Program-made: the position numbers and the translations under genes | Shown here: positions 8,765 through 16,617 of the stretch, piece after piece | Layout of the letters: the number at the start of each line of letters is the position of its first letter | Numbering within the stretch: position 1 is the first letter of the stretch | The notes under the pieces: generated by a model | What the model was told of the DNA's origin: nothing | Databases searched by the model: none | What the model saw: only the letters and a program-made list of their open reading frames with translations | Assembly (NCBI GenBank): GCA_903925515.1 | Contig: CAIYFP010000024.1 | Location: forward strand, 1-36,592 | Direction: 5' to 3' | From: an uncultured Verrucomicrobiota bacterium | GTDB taxonomy: Bacteria > Verrucomicrobiota > Verrucomicrobiia > Limisphaerales > UBA9464 | Length of the DNA stretch: 36,592 nucleotides

Positions 8765-9919
8765 ATGAACTGGTACTACGCCGACGGCGGCCAACAACGA
8801 GGCCCCGTGACCGAGGCAGAACTCGCCGGGTTAATCCAATCTGGGGTGGTCAGGCCCGAGACCTTGGTCTGGAGAGACGGCATGGCCGAATGGCGCCCCC
8901 TCGCCGAGGCCCGCCCTGCTGCCCTTGCTTCAACCTCGCCGCAGCCTGCCGTCCCCGCCGTGCCGCCCATGGCACCCGCCCCCACGGCAGGAACCGCCGA
9001 CGGCACCGCCTGCGCGGGCTGCGGCCGCCGGTTTATCCCCGAGGACCTCGTCGATGTCGCGGGGAGCCCCGTCTGCGCGGCGTGCAAGCCCATGATGTTG
9101 CAACGCCTCAGCGAGGGCGCCGCAGGGACGCCCCACGGCGCGGGGACGTCATGGGACGAGGGCACGCTCGGCGAGGAGGATGTCCTTGCGCGCGACTACG
9201 AGGTCCCCGCAGGCGAGGCCGTCCAGGCGGGCGCGCGCGAGCTGTTCGGCCATGCAGGCACGCTCCTGCTCGGCGGTGCGCTGGTCACCTTGGTCATGTT
9301 CGCCATCCAGGCCGTGCCCTACCTCGGCCCCATCGCCGCGCTCATCCTGCAAGGTCCCTTGATGGGCGGGCTGATCCTCGCCTGCCTCAAGCACCTTCGC
9401 ACCGGCCGGATGGAGGTGGGCGACGCGTTCCAAGGCTTCGGCCCCCGCTTTTGGCCCCTGTGCCGGGCACACGTAATCCCGACGCTCTTCGCGTCCCTCG
9501 CCTACATCCCGGTGGTCATCATGGTCGTCGCCGCAGCCGTGGTCGGGATCGCCAGCGGGGCCGGCATGCCGTCGATCACGGGAGTCTCGGTCCTGGTGCT
9601 CGCCATGGCCGGCGTGCTCCTCGTCGGCGGCGTCCTCGTGGGCACGTACCTGACCGTCTCATGGATCTACACGTTGCCGCTGGTCGCCGACCGAGGCTAC
9701 CGCGTGCTTCCCGCGATGAAGCTCAGCAGGCGCTTCGTGGGGCGGCACTTCTGGCAGCATTTGTTCCTGATGATCCTGCTCGGGTTGGTCGGGCTGCTTG
9801 GATTCATCGCCTGCATCGTGGGCATCTTCGTCGCGTTCCCCATCATCATGTTTGCCCAGGCATTCGTGTACAACCGGCTCTTCAAGGGACTGCGCCCCGC
9901 GCAACAAACCTCGTTCTAG
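8765..9919 (+). CDS. GYF_2 domain plus zinc ribbon plus polytopic membrane protein
   Basis: This is a 384-residue membrane protein. Residues 1-50 form a GYF_2 (DUF4339) domain, recognisable by WYYADGGQQRGPVT and then LVWRDGMAEWRPL. A Pro/Ala linker and a zinc ribbon follow (CAGCGRRF and CAACK, about 81-104). The C-terminal two thirds has about five or six membrane helices and resembles DUF975 or glycerophosphodiester-phosphodiesterase membrane domains (LFGHAGTLLLGGALVTLVMF, RRFVGRHFWQHLFLM). GYF_2 domains bind proline-rich peptides in eukaryotic relatives; the partner is unknown in bacteria. ATG 8765 is preceded by AAGGAA at a good distance. It is the first gene of the long operon that leads to the MoxR/DUF58 block. 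Confidence 0.82.
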   Translation: MNWYYADGGQQRGPVTEAELAGLIQSGVVRPETLVWRDGMAEWRPLAEARPAALASTSPQPAVPAVPPMAPAPTAGTADGTACAGCGRRFIPEDLVDVAGSPVCAACKPMMLQRLSEGAAGTPHGAGTSWDEGTLGEEDVLARDYEVPAGEAVQAGARELFGHAGTLLLGGALVTLVMFAIQAVPYLGPIAALILQGPLMGGLILACLKHLRTGRMEVGDAFQGFGPRFWPLCRAHVIPTLFASLAYIPVVIMVVAAAVVGIASGAGMPSITGVSVLVLAMAGVLLVGGVLVGTYLTVSWIYTLPLVADRGYRVLPAMKLSRRFVGRHFWQHLFLMILLGLVGLLGFIACIVGIFVAFPIIMFAQAFVYNRLFKGLRPAQQTSF

Positions 9920-9929
9920 CCACGCCGAC

Positions 9930-10517
9930 ATGCAGGCGCCCGACATCCCCTGCCCCGCCTGCCGTGCTCCGCTGCCCGCGGATGCCACGGCGCTGGCGTC
10001 CATGGACTCCTGCCCCGCATGCCGCAAGCCGCTCGAAGTCATCCCCTTCCCCGCGCTCGGGCGCCTGCCCGTCGGGGGCCCCGCCCCCGAGGCCGCCGTC
10101 TCCCCCGACGATGCCACCTGCTTCTTCCACGCCAGCAAGAAGGCCGTCGTCCCGTGTGACGCCTGCGGGCGGTTTCTCTGCACCCTGTGCGACCTTCACA
10201 TCCATGGCGTCCACCTGTGCCCGCCCTGCCTCGAAGCCGGGCGCCAGAAGCGAACCGTGACGGCGCTCGAGCGTTCCCGGACGCGTTGGGACCTCATCGC
10301 CAGTTCGCTCGCCGTCCTTTGCCTGATCTGCGGCGTCCTCTCCCCCGTCGCCGCCCTCGCCAACGTCGCCATCACCGTCGCCACATGGCGCAAGCCCCAG
10401 AGCCGCGTTGCCTCCTCACGCACCACGATGCTCGTCGCGACGGCGTTCTCGCTCCTCGTCGCCGTCGGCCTCGCGGTGGTCTTGTGGCTCGAGTGGAACT
10501 CGGACGGCACCACGTGA
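9930..10517 (+). CDS. Zinc-ribbon / B-box-like membrane protein
   Basis: This 195-residue protein has two Cys clusters. An N-terminal zinc ribbon (CPACRAPL and CPACRKPL, about 8-37) is followed by a B-box-like Cys/His module at about 63-103 (CFFHASKKAVVPCDACGR, CTLCDLHIHGVHLCPPC). After a polar helix there are two membrane segments (LIASSLAVLCLICGVLSPVA and TMLVATAFSLLVAVGLAVVL). The layout suggests a membrane-anchored zinc-binding adaptor facing the cytoplasm. The gene begins 10 bp after the GYF_2 gene and ends 1 bp before the next ATG, so it belongs to the operon. No enzymatic function can be proposed. Confidence 0.75.
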   Translation: MQAPDIPCPACRAPLPADATALASMDSCPACRKPLEVIPFPALGRLPVGGPAPEAAVSPDDATCFFHASKKAVVPCDACGRFLCTLCDLHIHGVHLCPPCLEAGRQKRTVTALERSRTRWDLIASSLAVLCLICGVLSPVAALANVAITVATWRKPQSRVASSRTTMLVATAFSLLVAVGLAVVLWLEWNSDGTT

Positions 10518-10518
10518 C

Positions 10519-11055
10519 ATGCACGACCGCCTCTCCATGGACCCCGCGTATCGCCGCCTCAAGACCGGGCGCCGAAGCGTCTTCCGGCCCCACCTGTCCT
10601 GCTGGTTGGCCGCCGACCACCTCGTCGTCGTGGAGGTCGTCGGGTACTCGGAACGTTACTCCCGGTTTGACCTCCGCGACATCCAGGCCCTCGTCCTCCA
10701 GCCATCCCGCATGCGTGCCACGGCCGCATGGATCGGCACGATCGGCCTGGTGCCGGCCCTCGCGCTCCTCGTCGCCATCCTCGCCTCCGTCACGGTGGCG
10801 GGCATGGAATCCCTCGTGGTCGTCGCCTTCCTTGCGTTCCCCCCCATCGCGGCGCTCGCATGGGCCGCATGGGCCGGCCCGCTCTGCTCCATCCGCATCT
10901 CCACCGCCGTCCAGGTCGCCCGTCTCCCCGCCCTCCACAACCTCCCCCTCGCGCGCGCCTTCGCACGCGAAGTCCTCGACGCCGCCCTCGCCCGAGAAGC
11001 CAGCCCGGCCGACCCCGCCACCCCCGCCGTCTCCCCAAGCCCATCGCCGTCGTGA
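10519..11055 (+). CDS. Two-TM membrane protein, unknown
   Basis: This 178-residue protein starts one base after the preceding stop. The N-terminal 70 residues (FRPHLSCWLAADHLVVVEVVGYSERYSRFDLRDIQ is split by polar residues) look like a small beta-rich, PH-like domain. Two membrane helices follow (IGLVPALALLVAILASVTVAG and VVVAFLAFPPIAALAWAAWAG), and then a segment resembling the first domain (CSIRISTAVQVARLPALHNL). The C-terminus is a Pro/Ser/Ala tail. I cannot name a family. Its stop overlaps the GTG start of the next gene (11052-11055), so it is translated as part of the operon. Confidence 0.7.
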   Translation: MHDRLSMDPAYRRLKTGRRSVFRPHLSCWLAADHLVVVEVVGYSERYSRFDLRDIQALVLQPSRMRATAAWIGTIGLVPALALLVAILASVTVAGMESLVVVAFLAFPPIAALAWAAWAGPLCSIRISTAVQVARLPALHNLPLARAFAREVLDAALAREASPADPATPAVSPSPSPS

Positions 11056-11387
11056 ACGGACTGGTCCATCAACGCTGCTCGGCCCACCCCGCGCGGGAGG
11101 CCGCGGCGCGTTGCCCGTCCTGCCGCCAGTTCTACTGCCGCGAATGCGTCACCGAGCATGACGGCCGCGTGCTCTGCGTCGGGTGCCTCCGCAAGGCCGC
11201 AGCCCCGCCCAAAAAATCGGTGCTCCGCCTTGGCCCCGTCCTCGGCCCGTTTCAGGTGGTGCTCGGGCTCGGGCTTGCATGGGCCGCCTTTTACCTGCTC
11301 GGCATGGTGCTCCTCCAAACCCCCTCCGAATGGCACGAGGGCAAGGCCTTCGAGTCATGGCTCATGAACCTGCCCTCCACCCCGTGA
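11052..11387 (+). CDS. Small B-box-like zinc-finger membrane protein
   Basis: This 111-residue protein begins at a GTG that overlaps the preceding TGA by four bases (GTGA). It opens with a B-box-like metal-binding module (CSAHPAREAAARCPSC, FYCRECVTEHDGRVLCVGC, about 9-50) like that in the gene at 9930. A Lys-rich stretch and one membrane helix follow (VVLGLGLAWAAFYLLGMVLL). No ATG lies in the frame before the Cys motif, which supports the GTG. The repeated B-box motif within one operon suggests these small proteins share a partner or arose by duplication. Its stop overlaps the GTG of the next gene. Confidence 0.72.
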   Translation: MNGLVHQRCSAHPAREAAARCPSCRQFYCRECVTEHDGRVLCVGCLRKAAAPPKKSVLRLGPVLGPFQVVLGLGLAWAAFYLLGMVLLQTPSEWHEGKAFESWLMNLPSTP

Positions 11388-13117
11388 GCCCATCCCGCCC
11401 CAACGCCCATCCCCAGTCCGCCCTCGAACTCGTCGAGGACGCCATCCAGTTGCTCCGCAACGCCCCCGCATGGCTCCATGTCGTCCACCTCCTCCCCTCC
11501 GGCCTCTTCGTCCTCGCCTTCCTCTGGTTTTGGTCCGACATGACCCGCGGCGTGCTTGCCGACCAACGCCTCGCCTCCGGCGCCGCCATCATGGCCCTCC
11601 TCCACCTCGTCATGAAGACGGCCCACGGCGTCCACGCCGCCGAGCTTCACGCGCGTTGTGCCGACCTTCCCCGCACGCCATGGACCGCCGGACGCGTCGC
11701 GCGCCTCCTCAAGACGCAGGCCCTCCTCCAGCCCCTCGTCTTCATCCTCCTCCCGCTCTCCGTCTTCCCGCTGCTCCTCGTCCCGTTCCCGTGGCTCCTT
11801 GCATGGTTCCATGCCGTCTCCCTCTGCGGCGACCCCGCCGAGGGCTCCGCCTCCACCTGCGCACGCCACGCATGGCGTCATGCCGTCGCATGGCCCGCCC
11901 AAAACCATGGGGTCGTCGGCATCCTCCTCGTCGTCGGCACCGTCGTCCTCCTCGACGTCGCCATAGCCGTCGCCAGCGCCCCATACCTCGCCCACCTCCT
12001 GCTCGGCATCGAGTCCGACTTCAACCTCGGCCTCGCCGCCTACTTCAACTCCACCTTCCTCCTTTCCCTCCCCGCGCTCGCCTACCTCGTGCTCGACCCC
12101 GTCGTCAGGGCCATCTACGTGCTGCGCGGGTTCAGGACCGACTCCATCCACACCGGCGCGGACATCCTCGCCCGCCTGCGCTTGCATGCGAGGTCACGGC
12201 CGCCCACGGACGGCCGGGCCCTGACCCTCGCCTGCCTGCTCGCCCTCGGCGGGCTCCTCGCGGGCCCAACACCCGTCCACGCCCAAGTCACTGCTCCCAA
12301 TCCCACCACCCCGCCCCTGCCAGCCGACACTCCCCCCGTCCCGTCCATCGACCCCGAACGCCTCGGCCGTGACCTCCGAAACGTCCTCGACCAAGCCGAG
12401 TACCAATGGCGCGCCCCGCGGGAGCTCGCTCCCGACGATCCCGAACCCCCTGCGGGCCATGGCCCCATCCGACGCTGGCTCCGTTCCGTCCTCAAGGACT
12501 TCGGAGGCTTCGCCAACCGCAACCTCGACGCCTTCTTCTCCGTCGTCGGCCGCGTCCTCCAGTTCATCTTCGGCGGCTTCAAAACCCCAAGCCTCCCCTC
12601 GGGCAACACGGCCGTGGACTGGATGTCCGGCCTCAAGCTCCTCGCCTACGTCCTCCTTGCCGCCGCCGTCGCGGGCCTCGCGTGGATCATTCTCCGCCTC
12701 CGCACGTCACGCCCCACGGCCCGCGCCGCCGCCGACCTCCCCGCGCCCTCCGCCATCCCCGACCTCGAGGCCGAGTCCGTGTCTGCCGAACTTCTCCCCG
12801 AGGACGGCTGGCTCGCCATGGCCTCCGAGAAGGCCGCCCTCGGCGAATGGCGCCTCGCGCTCCGCGCCGTCTATCTCGGCGCCCTCGCGCACCTTGCGCG
12901 CCGCGAGCTCCTTCGCCTCGCGCCGTCCAAGTCCAACCGCGAGTACCACGGCGAACTTCGACGCCGCGCACGCGCCTACCCGTTCATCCCGGAAGGATTC
13001 CAGTCCTGTGCGCTACGCTTCGAGAAGGTCTGGTACGGCCGACATCCGGCCACCCCCGCCCTCCTCGAGGAGGCCCGCGCCGACCTTGAGTCCATGCGCC
13101 GCGCGACGCCCCCATGA
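11384..13117 (+). CDS. Polytopic membrane protein ending in a DUF4129 domain
   Basis: This 577-residue membrane protein has at least three parts. Residues 1 to about 265 contain several membrane helices (VVHLLPSGLFVLAFLWFW, LVFILLPLSVFPLLLVPFPW, GILLVVGTVVLLDVAIAV). A second signal-like hydrophobic segment ending in HAQ (ALTLACLLALGGLLAG, about 280-300) is followed by a Pro-rich extracytoplasmic stretch. After another helix (LLAYVLLAAAVAGLAWIIL) comes a C-terminal DUF4129 domain (about 470-577), with the typical LRAVYLGALAHLARR, SNREY and FEKVWYGRHP. DUF4129 is regularly linked to MoxR, DUF58 and transglutaminase-type genes, as here. I prefer GTG 11384, which overlaps the upstream stop (GTGA); ATG 11357 is possible. 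The internal signal-like segment suggests an old fusion of two genes. Confidence 0.82.
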   Translation: MSPSRPNAHPQSALELVEDAIQLLRNAPAWLHVVHLLPSGLFVLAFLWFWSDMTRGVLADQRLASGAAIMALLHLVMKTAHGVHAAELHARCADLPRTPWTAGRVARLLKTQALLQPLVFILLPLSVFPLLLVPFPWLLAWFHAVSLCGDPAEGSASTCARHAWRHAVAWPAQNHGVVGILLVVGTVVLLDVAIAVASAPYLAHLLLGIESDFNLGLAAYFNSTFLLSLPALAYLVLDPVVRAIYVLRGFRTDSIHTGADILARLRLHARSRPPTDGRALTLACLLALGGLLAGPTPVHAQVTAPNPTTPPLPADTPPVPSIDPERLGRDLRNVLDQAEYQWRAPRELAPDDPEPPAGHGPIRRWLRSVLKDFGGFANRNLDAFFSVVGRVLQFIFGGFKTPSLPSGNTAVDWMSGLKLLAYVLLAAAVAGLAWIILRLRTSRPTARAAADLPAPSAIPDLEAESVSAELLPEDGWLAMASEKAALGEWRLALRAVYLGALAHLARRELLRLAPSKSNREYHGELRRRARAYPFIPEGFQSCALRFEKVWYGRHPATPALLEEARADLESMRRATPP

Positions 13118-14319
13118 ACCGCCGCGCCCTCCATGTCGCCCTGCTCATGGGCACCGCCGTCCTCCTCGCCGCCGGACTGTATCGTCTCTTCGTCCTCCGC
13201 TTCGCCTCCGGCGACATCTTCCCCCCCGCATCCTCCCGTCGCGCCGACCCCCTCGGCTCCCGCGCCCTCCATGATGCCCTCGCGCGCCATCCCCGGCTCC
13301 ACGTCTCCCGCAACCTCCTCCCCCTCGACCGCCTTCGCCCCGCACCCGGGCTCGCCGTCCTCGCCCTCGGCGTTCCCCCCGAGAACCTCGGCTTCCCGGG
13401 TGACTCGCCCGACTTCAACACCAACCTGCTGCGGCTCGCCCATGGTGGCGCCCGCGTCGTCCTAGGCGTCCAGCACGAGTCCCTTGCGCTCGCGACCAAC
13501 GCCATCCGGCAAGGAATCCGTTCCCTTGCCAACGCCATTCAAAACCCAAGCCCGTCACAATCCCTCGCCACCACCCTCGGCTTCGCCATCACGTCCGCCG
13601 CGACCCTGACCAACCCCGCTCCCGCCAACGCCGCCCCCACGAACCTCGCCGTCGCCACCGCCGGCCCCCTGCCCTCGCCCATCCCATGGCCGTCCCCATG
13701 GCGCATCACCCTTTCCCCAACGCCATGGACCTCCCTCTACCATGCCGACGACCAACCCGTCGTCGTCGAGCGCCCATGGGGCGCCGGCTCCGTTGTCCTC
13801 CTGGCCTCCGATTACCTCCTCTCCAACGAGGCCCTTCGTCGCACCCCGCAGCCCGCCTTCATCGCCGCCCTCCTTGGCCCGTCCACCCATGTCCTCTTCG
13901 ACGAAACCCACCTCGGCCTGACCTTCGAGCCCGGCATGGCCAGCCTCATCCGCCGCTACCAGCTCGGCGGCGCCGCGCTCGGCCTCGCCCTCCTCGTCGC
14001 CCTCTACCTGTGGCGCAACTTCGCCCCGTTCAACCCGCCCCTCGACCCCGCGCCTGCGCCTGACGTCATCCCCGGGCGCGGCTCCTCCGACGCCTTCCTT
14101 GCCCTGCTCCGGCGCGCGCTCCAGCCCGAAACCGTCGTCGCCGTCTGCATGGAGCACTGGCGTGCCGCCCATGGGCGCCACCCGCGCATCCCCGCCCGGC
14201 GCGTCGCCGATGCCCAAGATGTCCTCGACATCGAGATGGAACGTCCGCCCAAGGACCGCAACCCCGTCGCCACCTACCGCCGCATCGCCGCCCTTCTCCA
14301 CGAACGCAAACCCCGCTAG
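13114..14319 (+). CDS. DUF4350 domain membrane protein
   Basis: This 401-residue protein starts at the ATG in the 4-bp overlap 13114-13117. It has an N-terminal membrane helix (VALLMGTAVLLAAGLYRLFVL). The long extracytoplasmic region has DUF4350 character: ASSRRADPLGSRALHDAL near the start, a GSVVLLASDYLLSNEALR segment and VLFDETHLG. A second membrane helix (GGAALGLALLVALYLWRNFA, about 285-305) leads to a cytoplasmic tail. DUF4350 proteins resemble glutamine-amidotransferase folds and regularly sit between DUF4129 and MoxR genes. The role is unknown. A block rich in Ala/Pro/Thr/Asn (about 155-190) is probably a disordered insertion. Confidence 0.83.
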   Translation: MNRRALHVALLMGTAVLLAAGLYRLFVLRFASGDIFPPASSRRADPLGSRALHDALARHPRLHVSRNLLPLDRLRPAPGLAVLALGVPPENLGFPGDSPDFNTNLLRLAHGGARVVLGVQHESLALATNAIRQGIRSLANAIQNPSPSQSLATTLGFAITSAATLTNPAPANAAPTNLAVATAGPLPSPIPWPSPWRITLSPTPWTSLYHADDQPVVVERPWGAGSVVLLASDYLLSNEALRRTPQPAFIAALLGPSTHVLFDETHLGLTFEPGMASLIRRYQLGGAALGLALLVALYLWRNFAPFNPPLDPAPAPDVIPGRGSSDAFLALLRRALQPETVVAVCMEHWRAAHGRHPRIPARRVADAQDVLDIEMERPPKDRNPVATYRRIAALLHERKPR

Positions 14320-14323
14320 CCCC

Positions 14324-15289
14324 ATGGAACCCCACGTCGAAACCCTCCACCACGTCCTCGCCAATGCCCGCGCCGAGATCAGCAAGGTCATCATCGGCCA
14401 GCACGACGTCATCGACCTCGCCCTCGTCTGCGTCCTCACCAACCACCATGCCCTCGTCGAGGGCGTCCCCGGCGTCGCCAAGACCCTTCTCGTCCGGACC
14501 CTCGGCAAGGTTCTCGGCTGCGACTTCGGGCGCATCCAGTTCACCCCGGACCTCATGCCCTCCGACATCACCGGCACCCACGTCCTCAACCTTCAGCGCA
14601 ACGAGTTCGCCCTCGTTCGCGGCCCCATCTTCACCACGTTCCTGCTCGCCGACGAAATCAACCGCGCGCCCGCCAAGACGCAGGCCGCCCTCCTCCAGGC
14701 GATGCAGGAACGCACCGTCTCCATCGACCGCGAAACCCTCGCCCTCCCGCCCAACTTCACCGTCTTCGCCACCCAGAACCCCGTCGAGAGCGAGGGCACC
14801 TACCCCCTCGCCGAGGCCCAGAAGGACCGATTCATGCTCAAGATCCGCATGCAGGCCCCCGAACGCCCCGACGAGCTCATCCTCGCACGCCGCTCCCTCG
14901 GCGACGACGCCCCCGAGTCCATCCTCTCCCGCGGCGACGTCCGGCCCGTCATCTCCTCCGACGCCCTCCTCGCCATCCGCCGCCAACTCCTCCACGTCAC
15001 CGTCCGCGACGAGCTCGTCGCCTACGCCGTGGACCTCGTCCGCGCCACCCGCGCCTCCGAGTCCGTCCTCGTCGGCGCCGGCCCACGGGCCACCCAGGCC
15101 CTCCTCCTCGCCAGTCGCGCCGCCGCCGCCATCCATGGGCGCGACTTCGTCACGCCCGACGACATCAAGTCCCTCGCCGTCCCGGTCATGGAGCATCGCC
15201 TCATCCTCCGGCCCGAGTTCGAGCTCGAAGGGGCCTCCGTGGGCGAGGTCGTCGAGCGCATCCTCCAGGAGGTTGCCGTCCCTCGCTGA
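14324..15289 (+). CDS. MoxR family AAA+ ATPase
   Basis: This 321-residue cytoplasmic ATPase of the MoxR type is a chaperone-like AAA+ protein thought to help assemble or insert metal into partner proteins. Walker A is GVPGVAKT at 47-54 and Walker B is LLADEI at 107-112. The MoxR-typical NRAPAKTQAALLQAMQE, FATQNPVESEGTYPLAEAQ (sensor 1 region) and AEAQKDRFML are present. The C-terminal lid contains GAGPRATQALLLASRA. Length is normal for the family. It begins 4 bp after the DUF4350 stop and ends 5 bp before the DUF58 gene, its usual partner. Confidence 0.95.
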   Translation: MEPHVETLHHVLANARAEISKVIIGQHDVIDLALVCVLTNHHALVEGVPGVAKTLLVRTLGKVLGCDFGRIQFTPDLMPSDITGTHVLNLQRNEFALVRGPIFTTFLLADEINRAPAKTQAALLQAMQERTVSIDRETLALPPNFTVFATQNPVESEGTYPLAEAQKDRFMLKIRMQAPERPDELILARRSLGDDAPESILSRGDVRPVISSDALLAIRRQLLHVTVRDELVAYAVDLVRATRASESVLVGAGPRATQALLLASRAAAAIHGRDFVTPDDIKSLAVPVMEHRLILRPEFELEGASVGEVVERILQEVAVPR

Positions 15290-15294
15290 CCCGC

Positions 15295-16614
15295 ATGCTC
15301 GTGCCGTCCCCAAGGTTGCTCGCCATGGCGGGGCTCGTCGTCCTGCCCGCGCTGGCCATGGCCGGGCTCGTTCCCGAGGCCGCCCACGCATGGACCGCGC
15401 TCGCGCTCGCCGCCGTCTTCGCGTCCGCCATCGACGCCCTCCTCGGCTGGCCTCGCATCGCCGCCCTCGACGCGTCCGCCCCGCCCGTCCTCCGCGTCGC
15501 CAAGAATCGCGCCGCCCACTTTCGAGTCCGCCTTCTCCACCCGGCCCGTCGCCCGCCCGTCCTCCGCATGGCCCTCGCCCTGCCCGACTCCATCCATGCC
15601 GAGCCCGCCGAGCACGTGCTCGCCCTGCCCGACGCCCCCGCAAGCCTCGTCGATTGGAACCTCACCCCGTCCGCCCGGGGACGGTTCCCGGTCCCCTTCC
15701 TGCATCTCGAGGCCTCGTCGCCCGCCGGGCTTTGGGCATGGCGTCGTTCCATCCCGCTCCGGTCTGAGGTGCGCGCCCAGCCCGCCCTTGGCGCCGCGCT
15801 CCGCGCCAACGCCGCCTTCCTTTCCAAGGCCCTCTCCGGCCAACGCCTCGTGCGCAACATCGGCAAGGGCCGCGAGTTCGAGAAGCTGCGCGACTACGTT
15901 GCCGGCGACCCCGTCGATGACATCCACTGGCGCGCCACCGCCAAGCGCGGCCATCCCGTCACCAAGGTTTTCCAAGTCGAGCGAACCCAGGAGGTCTATG
16001 TCGTCCTCGACCACTCCCGCCTCTCCGGCCGCGTCCTCGCCCCGCCCGAGCCGCTCCTCGAGCACTTCATCGAGGCCGCGCTCCTCCTCGGCGCCGTCGC
16101 CGAGCGTCACGGCGACCTCTTCGGCCTTGCCACGTTCGACTCCCGCGTCACCGGGATCGTCCGGGCCGACAACGGCCATGCCCATTTCAACGCCTGCCGC
16201 GAACGCCTCGTCACGCTCCAGCACCGGGCCGTCACCCCGGACTTCGACGAGCTCGCCTCCTTCCTCCGGACCCGCCTCCGGCGGCGCGCGCTGCTCCTGT
16301 TCCTCGTCAACCTCGACGACCCCGTCGCCTCCGAGTCCTTCCTCCGCGCCATCGAGGTGCTCCGACGCCAACACCTCTGCGTCGTCGTCCAGCCCCATGC
16401 CCCCGACGTCGAGCCCCTCTTCTCCCATGGCCGCGTCCACAACCTCGACGACATCCAGCGCGCCATGGCCGGGCACCTCCAGTGGCATGGCCTCCGCCAG
16501 CTCGCCTCCGTCCTCCACGCCCGCGGCGTCCCCATGGCCTCGGCCCCGCCCGAGTCCCTCGCCTCCGTCCTCGTCACCCGCTACCTCGACGCCAAGCGGC
16601 GCCAATCCATCTGA
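15295..16614 (+). CDS. DUF58 (VWA-like) protein, MoxR partner
   Basis: This 439-residue protein has two N-terminal hydrophobic segments (LLAMAGLVVLPALAMAGLV, AWTALALAAVFASAI). The DUF58 signature follows at about 194-222 (GREFEKLRDYVAGDPVDDIH, then WRATAKRG). The C-terminal half resembles a von Willebrand A fold (EVYVVLDHSR, LLLFLVNLDD). DUF58 proteins are encoded beside MoxR ATPases across bacteria and are presumed to be their membrane-linked substrate or adaptor. The start ATG is 5 bp after the MoxR stop. Confidence 0.93.
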   Translation: MLVPSPRLLAMAGLVVLPALAMAGLVPEAAHAWTALALAAVFASAIDALLGWPRIAALDASAPPVLRVAKNRAAHFRVRLLHPARRPPVLRMALALPDSIHAEPAEHVLALPDAPASLVDWNLTPSARGRFPVPFLHLEASSPAGLWAWRRSIPLRSEVRAQPALGAALRANAAFLSKALSGQRLVRNIGKGREFEKLRDYVAGDPVDDIHWRATAKRGHPVTKVFQVERTQEVYVVLDHSRLSGRVLAPPEPLLEHFIEAALLLGAVAERHGDLFGLATFDSRVTGIVRADNGHAHFNACRERLVTLQHRAVTPDFDELASFLRTRLRRRALLLFLVNLDDPVASESFLRAIEVLRRQHLCVVVQPHAPDVEPLFSHGRVHNLDDIQRAMAGHLQWHGLRQLASVLHARGVPMASAPPESLASVLVTRYLDAKRRQSI

Positions 16615-16617
16615 ATC

